31,318 nt of DNA from an uncultured Treponema sp. (GTDB taxonomy: Bacteria; Spirochaetota; Spirochaetia; Treponematales; Treponemataceae), in NCBI GenBank assembly GCA_937885235.1, contig CAKZZK010000319.1, positions 1 to 31,318 on the forward strand, in the 5' to 3' direction. Of this stretch, positions 16,358-24,325 are shown piece after piece (position 1 is the stretch's first letter; each line of letters begins with the position of its first letter). The position numbers and the translations under genes were made by a program. Below the pieces are notes generated by a model, which was given only the letters and a program-made list of their open reading frames with translations, did no database searches and was not told the origin of the DNA.

Positions 16358-17453
16358 ACCGTACCCCGCTGCGGTCAAAGCTTTTCTCGCAGGCTTCCCA
16401 CAGCCCGTTCAGATATGCAGCGCCAAGCGCACGGTCGTAAAGCCCGTAGCCCGGCATAGCCTTTTCCCCCCAAATCATGCGGCCATGGTCGGGGCGGATA
16501 ACGCCGTCAAAGCCCGTTTCATAAAGCGTCTTGACAATTTTGAACATATCAAAGCTTCCGGCGCTGGACAGGTGGGCAGACTCCTGAAAATCCTGCACGG
16601 GGTCATCAATGGCAGTGTTGAATTTAAGGTTCCTGATGTGGGCAAAGTGAATGCGCCCCTTCGCCGCTTTTATCATAGCGCAGAGGTCATTCTTGCGGTT
16701 CGTACCGTAGCTGCCCGTACAGAAAGTGATGCCGTTATGGGGATTGTCCACCGCCTTGAGCAGGCGCACAACGTTCTCCTGGCAGGTGATGATGCGGGGC
16801 AAGCCAAAGACCGACCAGGCGGGGTCATCGGGATGTATTGCCATATCTATGTCATACTTGTCACAGACCGGCATGATTGCGTTGAGGAAGTACACGAGGT
16901 TTTCAAAGAGCTTCTCGCTGTCTATATTCCGGTACAGCGCAAACAGCTCTTTTACGTGCGCCATGCGCTCCGGTTCCCAGCCCGGCAGCACAAAGCCGTT
17001 AGAATCCTTGTCTATAGAAGAAAACATTTCCTCTGGCTTGATGGCATCTATGACCGCTGAGTTATAGGCAAGGACGGTAGAGCCGTCTTCACAGACGCGG
17101 GCAAGCTCGCTCCTCGTCCAGTCGAAGACAGGCATAAAGTTATAGCACACCATGCGGATGCCTTCCTGCCCGAGCCGTTCCAGAGTCTTGCAATAGTTTT
17201 CTATATATTCATCCCGCCTGCCGCTGCCGGTTTTGATGTCGTCATGGATGTTGACGCTTTCAATACCGAAAATCTGCAAGCCCGCATCAGAAACCTCTTT
17301 CTTCAGCTTTCTGATGGCATCCCTGCTCCACGCCTCTCCCGGCACGGAGTCATAGAGAGTGGTGATAACGCCGGAAACCCCCGGAACCTGCCGGATTTGC
17401 TGCAGGGTGACGGAATCAAAGCCCGTTCCGTACCATCGCAAAGTCATTTTCAT
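16344..17453 (-). CDS. uxuA: Mannonate dehydratase
   Basis: A 369-residue member of the UxuA family that dehydrates D-mannonate to 2-keto-3-deoxy-D-gluconate and uses a divalent metal. Conserved parts: MTLRWYGTGFDSVTLQQIRQ at the start, GIESVNIHDDIKTG, YNFMPVFDWTRSEL, the metal-binding HPDDPAWSVFGLPRI, GITFCTGSYGTN, and HFAHIRNLKF. It is the first gene of the operon, with an AAGGAAAGG ribosome site upstream and its own promoter and operator. A second ATG two codons in is possible. Confidence 0.96.
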   Translation of the reverse strand: MKMTLRWYGTGFDSVTLQQIRQVPGVSGVITTLYDSVPGEAWSRDAIRKLKKEVSDAGLQIFGIESVNIHDDIKTGSGRRDEYIENYCKTLERLGQEGIRMVCYNFMPVFDWTRSELARVCEDGSTVLAYNSAVIDAIKPEEMFSSIDKDSNGFVLPGWEPERMAHVKELFALYRNIDSEKLFENLVYFLNAIMPVCDKYDIDMAIHPDDPAWSVFGLPRIITCQENVVRLLKAVDNPHNGITFCTGSYGTNRKNDLCAMIKAAKGRIHFAHIRNLKFNTAIDDPVQDFQESAHLSSAGSFDMFKIVKTLYETGFDGVIRPDHGRMIWGEKAMPGYGLYDRALGAAYLNGLWEACEKSFDRSGVRYAAD

Positions 17454-17471
17454 TTTACTTGCCTTTCCTTA

Positions 17472-17491
17472 CTGGCATACTAGTATTCCAG
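17472..17491. promoter_or_regulatory. Operator O1 for the GntR regulator, at the uxuA transcription start
   Basis: CTGGCATACTAGTATTCCAG is a 20-bp palindrome with 18 of 20 positions symmetric, centred on ACTAGT. It lies just downstream of the predicted uxuA start (about +7 to +26), where a bound repressor would block transcription. Its core is shared with O2. Confidence 0.6.
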
Positions 17492-17504
17492 TTGCCATAA
17501 TTTT

Positions 17505-17532
17505 ATTCTATCCGCTTTTTGTATTTTGTCAA
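17505..17532 (-). promoter_or_regulatory. Promoter of the uxuA-uxuB-uxaC-eda operon
   Basis: On the minus strand a perfect -35 TTGACA (17527-17532), 16-bp spacer and -10 TAGAAT (17505-17510). The predicted start near 17498 gives a leader of about 45 nt that includes operator O1 and the ribosome site of uxuA. Confidence 0.65.
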
Positions 17533-17546
17533 GAGAATTTTTTCAA

Positions 17547-17566
17547 CTTGTACACTAGTTGACAAG
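17547..17566. promoter_or_regulatory. Operator O2 for the GntR regulator, over the gntR -35 box
   Basis: CTTGTACACTAGTTGACAAG is an imperfect 20-bp palindrome (16 of 20 symmetric) with the same ACTAGT centre as O1. The two centres are 75 bp apart, close to seven helical turns. O2 contains the -35 TTGACA of the gntR promoter, suggesting autorepression. Confidence 0.55.
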
Positions 17567-17587
17567 AACCACAGTCCTCTTTATTCT
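17559..17587 (+). promoter_or_regulatory. Promoter of gntR and the GH115 gene, implying a leaderless mRNA
   Basis: A perfect -35 TTGACA (17559-17564), 17-bp spacer and -10 TATTCT (17582-17587). The -10 ends 6 nt before the gntR ATG at 17594, so the transcript should begin at or within a base or two of the start codon. No ribosome site is present. Confidence 0.55.
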
Positions 17588-17593
17588 ACAGAT

Positions 17594-18295
17594 ATGAAAA
17601 TTCCAGAAAAGAAAGACAAGGAAACCAACCATGATTATGCCTTTCGCGTTATACAGGAGGGCATCATAAACCTTGAACTGCAGCCGGGAAGCATGATAAG
17701 CGAGCAGGAAATAGCCAGCGAGCTAAAGCTTTCGCGCACTCCGGTACACGAAGCCCTGCTGGAACTGGCCAAGACCAAAATAGTGAAAATCATCCCTCAG
17801 CGGGGCAGCATCGTAAGCCTCATCGATATGGCTCTTGTGGAGGAATCCTGCTTTATCCGCGCAAATATAGAATCCGCCGTCATGGAGCTTGTCTGTCAGA
17901 AAGCGACAGAGGAAGACATAGAAAACCTTGAAGAAAACCTCGTGCTGCAGGAATTTTACTTTGCCAAACAGAACTACGGCAAATTTATGGAATTGGATAA
18001 CGCCTTTCACCGCGCAATGTATAAGATAGCGGGAAGGATGCTCTGCTACTACACGGTACAGCTGATGAACATACACCACGCCAGATTTCGCGCCCTGCGC
18101 CTGCACATCTCCAATACAGAGCGAATCGTCACAGAACACAAGGCCATCCTTGAATCCATCAAACAGAGAGATGCGGCGAGGACAAAGAAAGAATTCCTTG
18201 ACCACATAAACAGTATGTTTGTGGACGAAAAAGAGATCAGGCAAAAGTATTCAGCCTATTTCATTCAAAAAGAGGTACAAAATGAAGATAACTAA
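17594..18295 (+). CDS. GntR-family transcriptional regulator with FCD ligand domain, probable hexuronate regulator
   Basis: A 233-residue FadR-subfamily regulator. The winged helix (about residues 12-75) has YAFRVIQEGI, PGSMISEQEIASELKLSRTPVHEALLELA and the wing IIPQRGSIVSLID. The FCD domain follows (about 85-220), with DNAFHRAMYKIAG and EHKAILESI supplying the usual Asp/His metal and ligand residues. UxuR/ExuR-type relatives sense hexuronate intermediates; the position between the uxu operon and a GH115 gene makes that role likely. The ATG at 17594 is chosen although the frame is open back to 17519, because the upstream part contains the promoter and operator. The 3' end overlaps the GH115 start by 14 bp, so the two are co-transcribed. 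Confidence 0.9.
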   Translation: MKIPEKKDKETNHDYAFRVIQEGIINLELQPGSMISEQEIASELKLSRTPVHEALLELAKTKIVKIIPQRGSIVSLIDMALVEESCFIRANIESAVMELVCQKATEEDIENLEENLVLQEFYFAKQNYGKFMELDNAFHRAMYKIAGRMLCYYTVQLMNIHHARFRALRLHISNTERIVTEHKAILESIKQRDAARTKKEFLDHINSMFVDEKEIRQKYSAYFIQKEVQNEDN

Positions 18296-21206
18296 CCTTG
18301 AACTGCCGCAAAACCTGTGCTTTGTCTGCGACAGCGAAGCTTTTTCCGGCGTTCAAAAGATAAGCCGCAAAGTCTGCACCGACATCGACCGGGTATTCGG
18401 CTTTAAGCCCGCGCTGTCCCACAGCCTTGCAGACGTGCGGCAGGATGCCGTCATTTTCGGCACAGCAGGGAAGAGCCCCCTGCTCGACTCCCTTGAAAAA
18501 TCCTCCCGCATAGACCTTTCCGGCATCAGGGGCAAGCGGGAAGTCTTTGGCTTTTTTGTCATGGAACAGCCCTCAGCGGCATTTCCCGCAGTGCAGAACG
18601 CCATTGTCATCGCGGGGAGCGACAAGCGGGGAACGATATACGGCCTCTTCCACATTTCGGAACTGCTCGGCGTGTCCCCGCTGGTTGACTTTGCAGACGT
18701 CGTCCCTGCCAAAAAAGAATGCATGGAATTCACCGCAGCGCACAATATGATTTCCCGTGAGCCATCAGTCAAATACCGCGGCTTTTTCATAAACGACGAA
18801 TGGCCCGCCTTCGGCAACTGGAGCCTGAAACGCTTCGGCGGCCCGAATGCCCTCTGCTATGAGCATATCTTTGAGCTGCTCCTCAGGCTGAAAGGCAACT
18901 ACCTCTGGCCAGCCATGTGGTCCGCGGTTTTCTCATGGGACGGACCGGGACTCAAAAACGCAGAGCTTGCGGACGAGTACGGCGTCGTCATGGGCACAAG
19001 CCACCACGAGCCCTGCTGCCGCGCCGGGGAAGAGCACCGCTTTTACCGCAGGACCACGCAGGAATATGGCAGCGAATGGAATTTCCAGCGCAACAGGGAC
19101 GGCGTTACCCGCTTCTGGCGTGACGGCCTGCGCCGCAACCGCCGCTTTGAAAACATCTATACCGTAGGAATGCGCGGCGAGGCAGACACCGCAATACTCG
19201 GCAGGGAGGCAACGCTCAAAGACAACATAGACCTGCTAAAGGACGTGCTGCGCACGCAGTATGAACTCATGAAGGAAGAAGTAAATCCGGACCTTGAAAA
19301 GATTCCGCGGATGCTCGTCATGTTCAGCGAGGTGGACAAGTTCTACTTTGGCAACGAGGAAACGCAGGGGCTCAAGGACACTGACCTGCTTGATGGCGTT
19401 ACCATCATGATGACCGATGACAACTACGGCGTGCTCCGTGCGCTTCCCGATGAATCCATGCGTGCGCACAAGGGAGGGCTCGGACTCTACTATCACTTTG
19501 ACTTTCACGGCGGCCCCCACTGCTATGAATGGGTGAACGAAAACTATCTGCCCAAGGCATGGGAGCAGCTGAGCGCCGCCTATGACTGGGGCATACGGGA
19601 TGTGTGGATTGTAAACGCAGGCGATGTGGGACTGCTCGAATTCCCGCTCAACTACTTTATGGATATGGCTTACGACTTTGAAAAATACGGCTCCTCCGCG
19701 CCCAATTCCACAAAGCAGTGGACGCACGACTGGCTGCAAAAGCACTTTGCCTCCTATTTTAGCGCCAGCGATATGAAGCAGATGGAAGAGCTCGTGCAGG
19801 ACTATACTTTCCTGACCAATCGGTGCAAGCCGGAGGTGATGAACGAGCGCATCTATGATGCCACCCATTACGGCGAGGCAGACGCACTGCTCGCAAAGGC
19901 AGAGGGCATTATCCAGAGCGCAGGGGAACTGCTGAGCCGCTGCCCCGCACCCATCGAAGGTGCTTTCTGGGAACTCGTGTATTATTCCGCAGCAGGTTCG
20001 GCAAACGTATACCGCATCTGGATTGCTTGCGCAAAGAACCAGCTCTACGCGCGGCAAAACCGCGTGGAGGCAAACGACTGGGCGGACAAGGTAGCCGCTT
20101 ACCTTGACTTTGACAGCAAGCTCACCGACAGCTACCATGCTGTTGACGGCGGCAGATTTTACGGCTTCGGGCTGTCGGAACACATCGGCTTTGGTCACTG
20201 GAACGATGAGGATGACAAAAAGCCCATCCTTATGCGCATCTTTCCGTCCAAAAAGCCGCGCCTCATCGTAAATCCCACAGACAGGGAGGAGTACTTAGTC
20301 GGAACGGATTACTCAGAAAAAGAGATGGTCATAGACGCTTTCATGAATCCCGCTTGCGAGGAATGCAAAGTAGACCTTGCCCCTTCCAACGAGGAACCCA
20401 TCCCCTACACCGCCGCCACAGAGAGCGCATGGCTTTCCCTCTCGCATAAAAAAGGCACCGCGCTCCACCGCCATGACACGCTCACCGTGGGCATTGACCG
20501 CTCCCTCCTTGCCCGGGCAGGCGGCACCGCTACGGGAACAGTGCGCATAGACACCGCTTTCAGCCATATCCAGCTGCATTTTCCCGCGCGCAACGCAGAG
20601 AGCCTGCCCCAGGCAACAGCGGAAAACACTTATTTTGAATCGCAGGGCTATATCTCCATCCTCGCGGACAAATACGCGGCAAAGCACGGCGCAGCCCCCT
20701 ACGCTTTTGTCCACCTTGAAGGCTATGGCAGAACCGCATCCGCAATGAAGGTGCTGCCCGCCTGCCACCGCCCGTTTACACTGGACGGCGCGGACATTCC
20801 CTGGCTGGAATACTGCTTCTGCGCGGAAACGGAGGGCGCATACACAGCTGAATTCTACTTTTCCCCCACCAATCCGCCGCTCATCGACAACGTGATGGAA
20901 TACGCCTGCAGCCTGAACGGGGAAGAGCCGCGCGTGCTGAACATGGTTGACAAGCAGACCTTCGTCACCTATTTCAGCAGCGAGTGGGCATACGGAGCCG
21001 AGTACAACATCCAGAAGCGCAAGGCCACCGTGTCCTGCCGCAAGGGCATGAACACGCTCCGCTTCTTCGCGCTCTGTCCCACGCTCATACTGGAAAAAAT
21101 CGTGCTCTTCCCGGAGGGAAAGCCGCCCGCGGCATCGTACCTCGGGCCTGCGGAAAGCTTCCGCTGCTCGCTGGCGCTAGATACTATGAGCTGCCGAAGG
21201 ACCTGA
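18282..21206 (+). CDS. Glycoside hydrolase family 115 xylan alpha-1,2-glucuronidase
   Basis: A 974-residue GH115 enzyme, expected to remove (4-O-methyl)-D-glucuronate from xylan or xylo-oligosaccharides. Diagnostic segments: an N-terminal domain with AIVIAGSDKRGTIYGLFHIS, then SVKYRGFFINDEWPAFGNW, LRLKGNYLWPAMWSAVFSWD, YGVVMGTSHHEPCCRA, the WNFQRNRDGVTRFWRDG helix, TVGMRGEADTAI, and HFDFHGGPHCYEWVNE. A beta-rich C-terminal region completes it. No signal peptide is seen, so it probably acts in the cytoplasm on imported acidic oligosaccharides. ATG 18282 has an AGAGG ribosome site and lies inside the end of gntR. Its product feeds directly into the divergent uxaC-uxuB-uxuA-eda pathway. Confidence 0.93.
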   Translation: MKITNLELPQNLCFVCDSEAFSGVQKISRKVCTDIDRVFGFKPALSHSLADVRQDAVIFGTAGKSPLLDSLEKSSRIDLSGIRGKREVFGFFVMEQPSAAFPAVQNAIVIAGSDKRGTIYGLFHISELLGVSPLVDFADVVPAKKECMEFTAAHNMISREPSVKYRGFFINDEWPAFGNWSLKRFGGPNALCYEHIFELLLRLKGNYLWPAMWSAVFSWDGPGLKNAELADEYGVVMGTSHHEPCCRAGEEHRFYRRTTQEYGSEWNFQRNRDGVTRFWRDGLRRNRRFENIYTVGMRGEADTAILGREATLKDNIDLLKDVLRTQYELMKEEVNPDLEKIPRMLVMFSEVDKFYFGNEETQGLKDTDLLDGVTIMMTDDNYGVLRALPDESMRAHKGGLGLYYHFDFHGGPHCYEWVNENYLPKAWEQLSAAYDWGIRDVWIVNAGDVGLLEFPLNYFMDMAYDFEKYGSSAPNSTKQWTHDWLQKHFASYFSASDMKQMEELVQDYTFLTNRCKPEVMNERIYDATHYGEADALLAKAEGIIQSAGELLSRCPAPIEGAFWELVYYSAAGSANVYRIWIACAKNQLYARQNRVEANDWADKVAAYLDFDSKLTDSYHAVDGGRFYGFGLSEHIGFGHWNDEDDKKPILMRIFPSKKPRLIVNPTDREEYLVGTDYSEKEMVIDAFMNPACEECKVDLAPSNEEPIPYTAATESAWLSLSHKKGTALHRHDTLTVGIDRSLLARAGGTATGTVRIDTAFSHIQLHFPARNAESLPQATAENTYFESQGYISILADKYAAKHGAAPYAFVHLEGYGRTASAMKVLPACHRPFTLDGADIPWLEYCFCAETEGAYTAEFYFSPTNPPLIDNVMEYACSLNGEEPRVLNMVDKQTFVTYFSSEWAYGAEYNIQKRKATVSCRKGMNTLRFFALCPTLILEKIVLFPEGKPPAASYLGPAESFRCSLALDTMSCRRT

Positions 21207-21237
21207 CTCTCCTGCGTCAACGCCGTCTGCGGGAGAC

Positions 21238-21266
21238 TAGCCATAAGGGGGAAAAAACGCTATACT
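21238..21266 (+). promoter_or_regulatory. Promoter of the PilZ-like gene, implying a leaderless mRNA
   Basis: -35 TAGCCA (21238-21243), 17-bp spacer, -10 TATACT (21261-21266). The -10 ends 7 nt before the ATG at 21274. A GGAG at 21267-21270 would lie upstream of the predicted transcript start. Confidence 0.45.
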
Positions 21267-21273
21267 GGAGCGT

Positions 21274-22200
21274 ATGATGAGTAGCCAAACAGATGCAAGT
21301 TCTATAATCGGACGGAAAGTTTTTTTCGTGGGCTTTGATGTTTCCATGTTGCCAGAACACTATCTGGAAGACTACCTTGCGCACGGGTACGAGACCTACC
21401 GCATTGCGGATGACCATATCTGCGACATTCAGTACAAGGTGGAACTGATAGCACAGCTCTACAAGGGCTCCATCGTCCTCTTCTACATTGATTCTCCCAT
21501 CGATGGAACCTCGTGGACTGCTTTCATCGGCCAGCTGCTGAAACGGCACAGGAACGATATTTATGCCGGCATCTTTTTTTCCAAGCGGAGTGTCAGTGCC
21601 GAGCAGCAGGAGATTGAAAACTACTATGTGGGCAAGCTCAATGTGCCCTGCGGGTGCACGGCGCTCAGCTATCAGCGGGCGCAGAATTTCCTCATCATAG
21701 ACAGATTGCTTGCCGCCAACAATGCAAACGGCAGGCGTAAAACGGTGAGGGCATTCTGCAGCTCAAACAGCGGCGCTACTTTCTTCTGGGGGACGGAAAG
21801 GCTCAAGGCATCGCTGAAAGACATCAGCCTGAACCACTTTTCCTGCATCTTTGAAACGCAGCCGGAAGACGAAATGACCATAAACCAGAAGTTTGGCGAC
21901 GTCCAGCTGCTTGTAAACGGCAGCCGCTTCCATGCAAACGCCATGCTCGCCATGCAGCGGGATACCCCTCAGGGAAAGCTCCACGTGTTTATGCTCATCC
22001 GACCCGACGGCAATACAGGGCTTGTCGATGAAGACTATGCCAAACTCTGCCCCCAGATTTACCAGATGGTTACCGACCCCACCAAAAACAAACTGCGGGA
22101 AGCCTATTTCATAATCAACAAACAGAAAGGTGACGTCTACACCGTGGACGAAGTCGTAAACAAAGCCGTGCAGGAAATGAAAGTCTCGGGATTGCTTTAG
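21274..22200 (+). CDS. Probable PilZ-domain c-di-GMP-responsive protein
   Basis: A 308-residue cytoplasmic protein without signal peptide or membrane helix. Residues 1-145 form an alpha/beta domain of unknown type (KVFFVGFDVSMLPEHYLEDYL, GSIVLFYIDSP, YAGIFFSKRS). From about residue 152 a PilZ-like barrel begins: RKTVR supplies the RxxxR c-di-GMP motif, and DISLNH at about residue 188 resembles the second motif (D/N)xSxxG with the glycine replaced by histidine. Further strands DVQLLVNGSRFHANAMLAMQ and KLHVFMLIRP follow, then a helical tail. If correct it is a c-di-GMP effector, possibly for motility or envelope functions. The gene has its own promoter after GH115 and converges with the GH31 gene. 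The PilZ call is by motif only. Confidence 0.65.
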   Translation: MMSSQTDASSIIGRKVFFVGFDVSMLPEHYLEDYLAHGYETYRIADDHICDIQYKVELIAQLYKGSIVLFYIDSPIDGTSWTAFIGQLLKRHRNDIYAGIFFSKRSVSAEQQEIENYYVGKLNVPCGCTALSYQRAQNFLIIDRLLAANNANGRRKTVRAFCSSNSGATFFWGTERLKASLKDISLNHFSCIFETQPEDEMTINQKFGDVQLLVNGSRFHANAMLAMQRDTPQGKLHVFMLIRPDGNTGLVDEDYAKLCPQIYQMVTDPTKNKLREAYFIINKQKGDVYTVDEVVNKAVQEMKVSGLL

Positions 22201-22209
22201 CAGGCATAC

Positions 22210-22244
22210 AACAAGGGCGGAAGCTAGCAGCTTTCGCCCTTGTT
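22210..22244. terminator. Strong hairpin between convergent genes, probable bidirectional terminator
   Basis: Arms 22210-22225 and 22229-22244 form a 16-bp stem with one G.U and a 3-nt loop, placed 9 nt after the PilZ-gene stop and 3 nt before the GH31 stop codon. On the plus strand a weak U-rich stretch (CACTTTTC) follows. It lies between the two stop codons and could end both transcripts. Confidence 0.65.
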
Positions 22245-22247
22245 CTG

Positions 22248-24287
22248 TCACTTTTCTCCCAGCGTGCGCAGATGCCCGTCAAGCGTGATGTTTCGGGTAT
22301 AGCCGTCATCCTCGTAGAGTTCGTAAGACGTGCCTGTGCCTACGCAGAGGAGCGTCTTGTAGTCTACTTCGCTTGTGTTGCGCGCGGGCTGGCTGAGAGG
22401 GACGAGTTTTCCCTGCTTGACAAAGAAGACCACCGCGTCCAGAGGCACATATATATAGTAGGAACCTGCGGCTTTTTCCTCCATCGTGATGTTTCCGCCC
22501 CGCCATGTCACCTTTGTCATCGCTTCCGGCAGGTAAACGTAGCGGCCCTCCGCGTTCTGCTCGTAGATGGGGGCAATCAGTATGCCCTCGCCCACGAGAA
22601 GCTCGTCTTCCACGCGCAGCGCGTGCCTGTCCTGCGGGTAATCAAAGGCAAGCGGGCGTATGTACATGCCGCCGGAAAGCGCCGCCTTAACGAACTCGCT
22701 GTAGATGTAAGGCAGGAGCGCATAGCGCAGTCCGAGCACGCTCTTGAAGGCGGCTGTGTCGCCAAACGCATAGCATTCCTGATTGCGGCCGTTCCAAGCG
22801 CAGTGGTTCCGCATGAGGGGAATGAAGTCCCCCAGCGCGAGCCAGCGCAGCAAAAGCTCCCGCGTTGCAGACTCGGCAAAGCCGCCTATATCCGCGCCGG
22901 TATACAGGAAGCCGGCCATATTGAGCGAAGGCATCATCTTGATTTCCTGCAATAAATGAGTCCAGCTGCTCTGGTTGTCTCCCGTCCAGATGCCGCCGTA
23001 GCGGTGCGCACCGATATACGAAGCACGGCTAAAGAGCAGCATACGCTTGTCGGGAGAAATTTCCCGCAGCGCCTCGCTTGCAGAGCGCGTCATATTTGCC
23101 CCATAGATATTATGCACCTCGTCATGCCGTATGCGCTTCACTTCGCCGCTTCCGTCCGCGCTCGGCAGCTCGTGGTAGAACCTGCGGTAGTCATCTTCGC
23201 GGTTAAAAGTGCTGCCGCTCAACGGCGTAAACTCGAAGAACGAGTCTATATCAAGGTTCTGCCCCTCAAAGCTCTTTATCTTTTCAAAGACAGCCGCAAG
23301 GCTTTCGTCTGAGTAGAACATAGCCGGCTCGTTCATATCGTTCCAGAAGCCGTCTATGCCCAATTCGGTGAGCCTGCGGTATTTTTCGCCAAACCAACGC
23401 CGCGCGGCGGGGTTCAGCAGGTCGGCAAAGTGCGAGCGTCCCGGCCAGACCCCTGCGGTAAAGAGGCTGCCGTCCTCCTTCTTGCAGAAGTAACCGTTTT
23501 TCACGCCCTCGTCATAGACATCATAGCCTTCCTGCACCTTGACTCCTGCGTCTATGATGGGCACGACATGCACCCCCTCGTCGGCAAGGTCCTTGCAGAG
23601 CTTTTTCATATCGGGGAATTTCGTTGTGTCTACCGTGAAGTCCTTGTAGTCCTCCATGTAGTCAATGTCGAGGTAAACGGCATCAAGCGGCAGTCCTGCC
23701 TCGCGGTAGCGCCGCACCACTTCCCGTATATCCTCTTCAGTCTTGTAGCCCCAGCGGCTCTGCTGAAAGCCGAAAGCCCAGCGCGGCGGAATATAGCTTT
23801 GCCCGATGAGCATACGGAACTGCCGTATCACGTTGGCAAGGCTGCTCTCTGTGTCGGACGGCTCCGGCGTAATCACATAGATGCTCACGCCTGCGCCTTC
23901 GCATATCACCGTGAAGAGCGAGCTGTCCGTGTAGGCAATGTCAAAGGTGGTGCGGGCGGGAGTGTCGAAGAAGAGCGCGAAGCAGTTCTCCGTGGAAGGG
24001 GAGTAGAGGAGCACAATGTTGTGCGCCCCGTACAGCGACGGGGTGAACTCGCTCTGCACGGTCGCATCGGAACACCAGCTTACGTAGCGGTAGCCGCGCT
24101 TGTTGATGCCGTGCATCGCCTCTCCCAAACCAAAAACCAGCTCGTCATCTGCGAGCGTATACATCCAAGAAAACGGGCGTCCGCTGTCCACGTTGCCATA
24201 GGGCCTGCTGGAGGTTTCAGCAGGAACGCTTTTAACGACCGCCCCTGTTTCCACAGGGCTGTCTCCATAAACAAATTTCTGTATCAT
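22248..24287 (-). CDS. Glycoside hydrolase family 31 (alpha-glucosidase or alpha-xylosidase)
   Basis: About 679 residues of a cytoplasmic retaining GH31 enzyme. Order of marks: ELVFGLGEAMHGINKRGYRYVSW at the substrate-facing N-terminal loop, PPRWAFGFQQSRWGYKTEEDI, LDAVYLDIDYMEDYKDFT, DGFWNDMNEPAMF with the nucleophile Asp317, RYGGIWTGDNQSSW with the acid/base Asp437, and GADIGGF then LMRNHCAW. Substrate choice between alpha-glucose and alpha-xylose is not fixed by what I can see. No signal peptide is found. ATG 24287 is preferred over an in-frame TTG at 24296 because a TATAAT box ends 8 nt before it. There is no ribosome site. Confidence 0.93.
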   Translation of the reverse strand: MIQKFVYGDSPVETGAVVKSVPAETSSRPYGNVDSGRPFSWMYTLADDELVFGLGEAMHGINKRGYRYVSWCSDATVQSEFTPSLYGAHNIVLLYSPSTENCFALFFDTPARTTFDIAYTDSSLFTVICEGAGVSIYVITPEPSDTESSLANVIRQFRMLIGQSYIPPRWAFGFQQSRWGYKTEEDIREVVRRYREAGLPLDAVYLDIDYMEDYKDFTVDTTKFPDMKKLCKDLADEGVHVVPIIDAGVKVQEGYDVYDEGVKNGYFCKKEDGSLFTAGVWPGRSHFADLLNPAARRWFGEKYRRLTELGIDGFWNDMNEPAMFYSDESLAAVFEKIKSFEGQNLDIDSFFEFTPLSGSTFNREDDYRRFYHELPSADGSGEVKRIRHDEVHNIYGANMTRSASEALREISPDKRMLLFSRASYIGAHRYGGIWTGDNQSSWTHLLQEIKMMPSLNMAGFLYTGADIGGFAESATRELLLRWLALGDFIPLMRNHCAWNGRNQECYAFGDTAAFKSVLGLRYALLPYIYSEFVKAALSGGMYIRPLAFDYPQDRHALRVEDELLVGEGILIAPIYEQNAEGRYVYLPEAMTKVTWRGGNITMEEKAAGSYYIYVPLDAVVFFVKQGKLVPLSQPARNTSEVDYKTLLCVGTGTSYELYEDDGYTRNITLDGHLRTLGEK

Positions 24288-24295
24288 ACACGTCA

Positions 24296-24325
24296 ATTAT
24301 AGACGCGAAATGATTTTTAAAGCAA
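24296..24325 (-). promoter_or_regulatory. Promoter of the GH31 gene, implying a leaderless mRNA
   Basis: On the minus strand -35 TTGCTT (24320-24325), 18-bp spacer and a consensus -10 TATAAT (24296-24301), ending 8 nt before the ATG. The promoter region lies against the stop codon of the upstream permease-kinase gene (24317-24319). Confidence 0.55.

Noticed and set aside
17519..17593. Upstream extension of the GntR regulator by 25 codons
   Set aside because: The segment contains the operator and promoter; the winged-helix domain aligns with a start at 17594.
18219..18281. Upstream extension of the GH115 protein by 21 codons
   Set aside because: It lies wholly inside gntR in another frame; ATG 18282 has a well-placed AGAGG and a sensible N-terminus.
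19236..20198. A 320-codon open frame antisense to the GH115 gene
   Set aside because: It overlaps conserved GH115 segments and has no domain signature or initiation signal.
21208..21236. Possible terminator after GH115 (TCTCCTGC / GCGGGAGA)
   Set aside because: Only 8 bp with a G.U pair and a 13-nt loop, and no uridine run follows.
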